25,090 nucleotides of DNA from Spirogloea muscicola (Eukaryota > Streptophyta > Zygnematophyceae > Spirogloeales > Spirogloeaceae): positions 175,815 to 200,904 of the forward strand of contig WELB01000089.1 in the NCBI GenBank assembly GCA_009602725.1, written 5' to 3'. Position 1 is the stretch's first letter, and every line of letters begins with the position of its first letter. The notes beneath the pieces are model-generated. The model searched no databases and had not been told where the DNA came from. It was given only the letters and a program-made list of their open reading frames with translations. Positions 19,401 to 25,090 of this stretch are shown in pieces. The position numbers and the translations under genes are program-made.

Positions 19401-20099
19401 GACCCCTCAGTAGGGAAAGTGGCTCTCCCCTTAGCATAGGGCTTCGCTTGACCTAGCCCCATGTACAGTACATGCTTGTGCGTAAACAGTGTACTGGCCT
19501 TCCTTTCCTTCCATGCGCACGTGCAAATTCTCTCTATGCAAGAGGAAGCGAGGTATGCTACCAACTTTGTATCATCAGATGTAGCTTCTCCAGAAGGGGG
19601 TGAGGGCTGCAAAAGTCCAGCCCACAGAAGAGTCGAAAAGCACTTAGCACACAGGAATCTCTAAAGAGGAGCCATAAAGGATGGCCGCTCAGAATCTTAA
19701 ACAGCAACCTCGAGTCGGATGCAGTTCCACCTGCCAATAGCTGGAGGCGGCAGCCAGGGCACTTCCTGCACACAGATGCAAAGGCGTGAGCCAAAGAGCG
19801 CCGCATGCGCTATACCTGGGAATTCAATTTCACTTCGTTGACTGAGCCTGCTCCCCTTGCAGCCTGCGAAACACCGCCTGTTGCTCAAGGTGGTGCCATA
19901 GGTCGAGCTACCACGCCCCAATGGCTCCGAGGACGTCGCCCAGCGAGGGGCACGAAAAGCCAGCCCATAAAAGCATGAACAAGTTCCACTTTCCCAATTG
20001 CCTTACATTGGAATAGCTGTTACCGTCAATCTTTTCAAAGGGGGCAAGGGGTCGTGACTGGGGGCAGGTGGGAGCTTTTTGCACAAAGTATGCGCTTAC
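19401..20099. other. Intergenic stretch, no gene recognised
   Basis: Flanked by retrotransposon relics. Open frames on both strands are short and lack family motifs or splice-consistent continuation. Half hairpin motifs (AAGCCAGCCCAT near 19960) suggest more decayed repeats. Nothing else recognised. Confidence 0.4.
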
Positions 20100-20700
20100 C
20101 GACCCCTTCTTATAGCCATTGGCCTTACAAGTGCTTCTTCTTTCATCTTCACAGCCATCGCCCCCCATCACGAGCTTCTACTCTTCTACTTTGGACTGGG
20201 ACCTCGTCCATGGCCGGTAAGGCTAACTTTTCGCACCCATTGCCCATCTTGGAAGAGCTTCTAGTCTTTCACAGCCATTGCCTTTTCCTGACAGAGCTCC
20301 TTCTCTCTCCCTCTAGTTATTCTGATGTACACTTGCTGACTACTGTCATTGAGCGTCCACTCGCAGAACTCACGGACACAAGTGTCGAGCCATTGCGCCT
20401 TCCGGCCATTTCAGAAGTTTGATCATTCCGTTGCAGCTTTCAGTCCGTTTGCTCCCTGGCTCGTGCAGTCCATTTGTGATGACTCACAGCCCTTGCTCCC
20501 GCTAGGAGAGCCACTTCTTTGTGTGCTTTGGTTTCTTAGCGCTTCCTCTGGCTTCCTCTGGCCCCCTTCTCGTTCTTTGTTCATTCTTTTTTGGGCTGGC
20601 TTGTCCAGCCCCTATCCTCAATGGGCGAGCCCTTTCTTTCTTCTCACAGCCATTGCCTTAACTTTGGATGAAGGAGCTATTCTTTCCCACCCTTCCCACC
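20100..20700 (+). repeat. Cluster of short hairpin repeats
   Basis: At least six imperfect units: near 20112 (TATAGCCATTGGCCTTAC), 20147 (TTCACAGCCATCGCC), 20267 (TTCACAGCCATTGCC), 20483 (CTCACAGCCCTTGCTCCCG), 20594 (GGGCTGGCTTGTCCAGCCCC, a perfect hairpin) and 20641 (TCTCACAGCCATTGCC). Several are followed by a GGA(A)GAGC block and C/T-rich sequence. The unit at 20319-20400 that pairs with 6736-6820 lies inside the cluster. Confidence 0.65.
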
Positions 20701-21323
20701 TTTTCCTCCTCGCAAATTCCGTAAACATCTAGGTGAAGTGCATTCATTGACGTCTTCATAATCCGCTCATCCGCGTATGTGTGTACCTTCTCCCGGTGGG
20801 ACCTGCGTTGAGCCGCCACGTGGTCCTCGCTGGGCGCGGGCAATCACGGCACCCCCTGCTGGCGGGCAGACCACAAATACTTTGAGATCTGCCCAAATGT
20901 GTCCGGCAATACTCAACGGATCGCCACATGGCTCGCCGGAGGTTCCCAAGATGTCCTGCAAATGGGGATCCTTCGGCGGCCCGAGGAAAATGAAAATGAG
21001 ACGCCGATCGGGCTGCCCGAGCAGGAAAAAGCCGGGGGGGAGGCGCCTCGGTGGCACTCAAGCGGGGGGCCCGCAGAGGCCCCAATTCCAAGTGCTCCCG
21101 GTAAGCGATACAAGGCAGGAAATAATCCAGGTCGCATTACTTCACCGATCTCCAAACCGGTCCCACGCCGTAGGAGCTCTCCGCGCTATTGCCAGAGCCA
21201 TTGCCATTGCCGCCGCCGCCGCCGCCGCCGCCGCCGCCCTCGCCGCCCTTGCCGCCGCGGTTCGCGGGCGCGCAGCCTCCGCTCTAGGGCAGCCGTCAGG
21301 GGCCGTGCTGAGCGGCGGCGGCC
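20701..21323. other. Presumed cytochrome c 5' flank
   Basis: No gene recognised; the long GC-rich open frames across it are not family-like and read through the cytochrome c start in the wrong frame. A run of (CCG)n at 21210-21239 lies about 85 nt before the ATG, probably in the 5'UTR. No clear TATA element was identified. Confidence 0.4.
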
Positions 21324-22231
21324 ATGGCCTCGTTCTCGGAGGCGCCGCCCGGGGACGCCAGCAAGGGCGAGAAGATCTTCAAGACCAAGTGCGCGCAGTG
21401 CCACGTCGCCGAGAAGGGCGGCGGCCACAAGCAGGGTGAGCTTCCTCCGCCGCCACCGCAGCCGCTGCCGCCGCCGCCGCCGCCGCCGCCGCTTCAATGC
21501 CATTGCGCTGCCACTTGGGTTTGTCGTGGGTTGCGAGAGGCGCGATCTGGGCTTCGTCGATCCCAGATGGCCGCCGCCGACGCCGCCGTCGCCGCCGTGG
21601 TGCAGGCCCAAACCTGGGCGGCCTGTTCGGGCGGCAGTCCGGCACCATGCCGGGCTTCTCCTACTCGTCCGCCAACAAGGGCAAGGCGGTGCACTGGGAC
21701 GAGGAGACGCTGTACGAGTACCTCCTCAACCCCAAGAAGGTCCCACCCCCTTGCCCTTGTCCTCAGAAGCCCTCCTCCCACCTTTCTTGGCGAGGGGGTT
21801 GGGGGGTCTACTTTTTGGTAGCTTCGTGAGGTCTTCTGGAGGCTGTTGTCGAGTGGGCCAGCCTTCGTCGAGGACATGTTGCGGCGGCGCTCCACTGGTA
21901 CGGGGTAGGTTGCGGCTTGGACGCCTCAGATGATTTGCAGCTTCTTTGAAGATCGTTGCAAGGCGGAAGTTTACTGCCTCACGGTGTCAGTTAGATGGAG
22001 CGGAGCTCTCCAGGGCCCCAGCAGTAGATTGCTGGTGGCTGCTGCTTTGGGGAGGACAGTGGAGCTGGCAGGCATAAGTAGCTGTTATTCAGTCTAACAC
22101 AAGCTCTATTGCTTGGTTGGACTTTATGGTTGTGGCAGTACATACCCGGCACGAAGATGGTCTTCCCAGGCCTCAAGAAGCCGCAGGAGCGTGCGGACTT
22201 GATTGCGCACTTGAAGAAAGCCACTGCGTGA
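21324..22231 (+). CDS. CYC: Cytochrome c, mitochondrial electron carrier, three exons
   Basis: Soluble haem protein of the mitochondrial intermembrane space that carries electrons from complex III to complex IV. Exons: 21324-21435, 21606-21739, 22139-22231 (stop TGA 22229-22231), 112 residues, the usual plant/algal length including the N-terminal extension ([14 protein letters not shown]). The haem attachment site CAQCH lies at residues 24-28 or so, and the methionine ligand is in [13 protein letters not shown] of exon 3. Exon 2 reads [12 protein letters not shown] and YEYLLNPKK. All junctions have GT-AG ends and consistent phases (1, 0). Intron 1 holds a CCG run at 21467-21492; intron 2 is 399 nt. 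The gene is convergent with the enoyl reductase, with 536 nt between stop codons. Complete and unbroken. Confidence 0.97.
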
Positions 22232-22767
22232 AGACGGCTGTCGCACTGAGGCGGAGGTTGCATTATTGAGGCTAATACCTGGCGCCCCCAGGGCTTGAGG
22301 TCGGCTGCTTCAACGAGACTAGGACACCGCCTCCCATTTGTTCAGCAGCACCGTCCAGCAGTGCTCTGAGAGCATCAAGCTGTCACCAATGAGCTGCCAC
22401 CTCTAACCCCTCTCAGCTCAGTGTCAGCTAGTAGGCTTCACACACACTGAGTGCGCTGTTGATGACCCCCTGGCACGAGTTTATTATGTTGCAGCCTAGC
22501 AAGGTTTGAGAAAGATTGTGCGCAGGTGTGGTTGACCTTGTGTACTGTTGTTGTTGCATTGGCGTGGAAATATTGACAATTGGTACAGCTTTGCACCTCT
22601 GCTACACTTGGCCGAGCACTTCTAGCAGCAGTTGTGCTAAGGTGCTGAGTACCACATACAGGGACCGCGCGCAGGCACTGCACTTGAGCTTTGGAGAGAT
22701 AGTGCTGCGGCAGTCTTTGTTGTGGGTGTTCAAAGGTGAGCTGCCACTTCAGTGTCATCGAGGGCCT
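22232..22767. other. Intergenic region between convergent genes
   Basis: Contains the 3'UTRs of cytochrome c (+) and the enoyl reductase (-). No gene, hairpin terminator or clear algal TGTAA signal was recognised on either strand close to the stops. Confidence 0.5.
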
Positions 22768-25090
22768 TCAAGCAGAGGCTGGTGCTGGTGCTTGGGGGGC
22801 AGACTCAGCCACCTTAGGAGCCGGGGCTGCAGACGCGAGTGAGGCGCTATCCACAGCCACCCCCATAGCGTGGAAGCCGTTATCAACATAAAGCGTGCAA
22901 CCCGTGATGGCTGATGCGAGTGGGGACGCTAGGAATGCTGCGGTGGCACCCACCTCATCTGCGCAGAATCAAGCATAAGGGTCATAGTGGGGAATACAGT
23001 GCTGTGGTAACTTTTGACAGCACTAGCAGTGGTAGCGGTGGGCCTGATCGTTGACAGAGTCAGCAAAGTGAAGAGGCTAGGGGGAGAAGCAAGCTAGCAA
23101 GAAGAGAATGGTGTAGACATTGACCAGCATCAAGCTCCTTGGGCAGTGGTGAATTTGCAGACGAGTAGTTGATCATGTCGTCAATGAAACCGATGGCCTT
23201 GGCAGCACGACTCCGAAGCGGCCCTGCGCCTCGCGGTCACCGTCTCACCACCATCGTTGGCGGGGTCAAACGCCGGCTGGCTGGCCCACCCCTAGTAGGC
23301 CTGGTGGAGCGCCCCCCATGCAAAGTGGGCTAGAGGGCTGGGAACTTGGGCAGATGTGCTAGGTCAAGGATCAGGGCGTGAGAAGCCCAGCTCAAGGTTG
23401 GTGTAAGGCATCAGAGGAGGGCTATCCGAAGTCAGAATTCTGGGTCAATAGATATCTATGGACAGGAGCAGGAGCTTGAGCTTGGGGCCAATGCCCTTGC
23501 CACAGTCGAAACATAGCTGCAAACTGAAGGGGTTAAGGCTTAGCACCGATAGATAAGGAAGTGGGGAAGGCTTCACAGAGTGTTGAGTACAGAAGGTGAA
23601 AGAGTGGGTATTCAGGGGTTTGAATGATAACCAAGTGGTCAGATGCTCAGACAAACAACATAAGGGTTTGCGGTTTTGCCATAAGGCACGCACCAGCGGA
23701 GATGGTGTTGACACGGATGCCGTGCTTCCGCCCGGCCTCCCAGGCAAGTACCTGCGCACGGTGGCGGCGGCGGTACTCTTCAGGTGGTGTGGCATAGTAA
23801 GCCAGCAGCGGCAGCAGCTGCACTTGAAAGGGCTGACCTTGGTGTCACTCTCAAGCGCAGCCTTGGCCGAGCTCATGCCGCCACCATAGCTGCGGGTCAC
23901 AGGCGGATGATCCGCGGCTGCATCAGACGGTGCATCAGACTCCTCTAATTCAATGACAGCAGCAACTTTGCTGCTCTGTGGCCAGTGATGCAAAGGCTGT
24001 GAGGGGCGGGCAGGCTCACCCCGGAATGGCACGTTCAGACGCAATGTAGGTCAACGAGATGGCGGCCCCACCTGCGTGTGGCGCACTGGCAGCGTGAGCA
24101 GCCTGGGTGCAAAGTGGTGGCAGCGGCCAGCACTTACCAGCCAAAGGCGCCGTAGGGGTGGCAAGAAGCGTGACTACGGAGGATGGGAAAGGCATAGGGG
24201 GGTGCGAAGGAGGGAGGAGAGCAGAGGCAGAGGAACCAGAGGGGGGAAGGTAATGGAGGCAGATAAAGAGGGGGGGAGGGAGGAGGAAGCATAGGAAGGA
24301 GGGGGGGAGAAAATGCTCGCGGCAGGCTGCATGCGGAAGCCGGTGACTGCAAGGGAGGCAGCGGCAGTAGCGGAGGTTCGCACCGGGGGTCATGAGCGGC
24401 CCGAAGCGCTGCAGCAGCGTAATGAACGAGTAGGTCGACGCGGAGATGGCAGCCAGGTACCCTTTCCTCGAGACCTCCAATAACGGCTTTGTGACCTGCC
24501 ACCGCGGTCGCCGCCCCAGTCAATCGCTTGGTGGGCTGGCAAGCGAGCAGCGGAAGTGCTCATTCGGCGCCAGAGTCGCTTCCTCCAGAGGGAGGAGGCA
24601 AGCAGGAGGGAAGCAAGAGGGGGAAGGAGAGAGAGTCAAGTTGGAGCCAGGAGTGAAGAGGGAGGGAGAGAAGGGAGGGGCGAAGGGTGGGGCACCTCAG
24701 GGCCGTTGGCGAGCGAGTGCACGAGGACATCGACAGTACCATAGTCTGCCGCCACTTGTTCCGCCAGCTCCTGCCACAGTGACATTGATAGACTGGCGGC
24801 CTCAGTCAGAGAACAGCACGGCCACTTGCCCACGTTAGCGCCCTGCTCGGCGTGCGGGCATTGGCTGCCTGCCTCACCTTGACAGTCCATTTACTGCTGC
24901 CACTGTACCGCTTGTTGGCCTTCACCTGCCATGGGCAGAGCGCCAAACGTGGAGCTGTCAAAAGGGGAGGGAGGAGAGACTTGCAGACATGCAGGAGGGT
25001 GGAACGGAGGGGGGGAGGTGGCAGGGGGAAGGGGAGTGCGGAGGGGGGCGGAGAAGGGGGGTAAAGGTGGGCGGGGGCGCCCACGTCCTC
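22768..25090 (-). CDS. FabI/MOD1: Plastid enoyl-[acyl-carrier-protein] reductase (NADH), 5' partial
   Basis: Catalyses the last reduction of each fatty-acid elongation cycle in the plastid, trans-2-enoyl-ACP to acyl-ACP. Exons in the window: 24925-24878, 24770-24696, 24495-24384, 24071-24020, 23889-23838, 23751-23694, 23223-23125, 22958-22768 (stop TGA 22768-22770); all junctions are in phase. Blocks in order: [79 protein letters not shown] (the catalytic Tyr and Lys of the plant-type Tyr-x7-Lys), [38 protein letters not shown]. The N-terminal transit peptide and the dinucleotide-binding Gly-rich loop lie in exons beyond the right edge. After the usual plant end (MGVAVDS) there is an extra Ala/Pro-rich tail of about 25 residues. 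Introns upstream of exon 24925 and between 24384 and 24071 are strongly C/T-rich on the coding strand. Confidence 0.96.
24926..25090 (-). repeat. Pyrimidine-rich intron of the enoyl reductase gene
   Basis: On the coding strand this is C/T-rich up to the AG at 24926-24927 that precedes the first visible exon. On the + strand it is a G/A tract with GGGGGAGG and GGAGGGGGGC runs. The same composition fills 24180-24310 within another intron of this gene. Confidence 0.7.

Noticed and set aside
21324-21821. 165-codon frame starting at the cytochrome c ATG
   Set aside because: It is exon 1 read through intron 1; the spliced product gives a perfect-length cytochrome c.
20899-21933. Long + strand frame of 344 codons overlapping cytochrome c
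   Set aside because: Arg/Pro-rich translation caused by CCG repeats; it crosses the real cytochrome c exons in a different frame.
1-25090. tRNA, rRNA, CRISPR or bacterial-type operon features
   Set aside because: None recognised by eye on either strand; tRNA detection by eye is not exhaustive.

Overview
The window is nuclear DNA from a eukaryotic green alga (Chlorophyta, probably a trebouxiophyte or chlorophyte relative). The evidence is four intron-rich genes with GT-AG introns, a plant-type plastid enoyl-ACP reductase, a plant-like cytochrome c, TTTAGGG telomere-type motifs and many CCG runs. No bacterial operon, CRISPR array or rRNA gene was seen. Gene identities rest on protein motifs compared with family members from memory; splice sites were placed by hand using GT/AG, phase and protein similarity.

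Layout. (1) 1-1431, + strand: a pyrimidine tract and exon-like segments, possibly the C-terminal half of Integrator subunit 7 in inverted orientation. (2) 5093-1562, - strand: INTS7, seven exons covering only the N-terminal half. (3) 5200-8650: no host gene; a mosaic of retrotransposon 3'-end relics (5226-6505) and short hairpin repeats, then about 2 kb with nothing recognisable. (4) 14231-8652, - strand: exportin-2 (CAS/CSE1), at least 15 exons, almost complete. (5) 14500-18540, + strand: a non-LTR retrotransposon with an intact 1255-codon ORF (N-terminal zinc finger, reverse transcriptase, C-terminal zinc knuckle, restriction-like endonuclease), head-to-head with exportin-2. (6) 18541-20770: a 3'-truncated tandem copy, further relics and many short hairpin repeats. 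(7) 21324-22231, + strand: cytochrome c, three exons, complete. (8) 25090-22768, - strand: plastid enoyl-ACP reductase (FabI/MOD1), eight exons in the window, 5' end outside, convergent with cytochrome c.

The host genes are unrelated housekeeping functions: snRNA 3'-end processing, importin-alpha recycling, mitochondrial electron transport and plastid fatty-acid synthesis. The unusual material lies in the accessory DNA between them. Most informative is a 73-bp insertion flanked by 11-bp near-perfect direct repeats inside a retrotransposon 3'-UTR copy, for which an unoccupied copy of the same site lies in the same window. The insert belongs to a family of about a dozen short GGGCTGG...CCAGCCC hairpin repeats, one of which lies just upstream of the full-length retrotransposon ORF.
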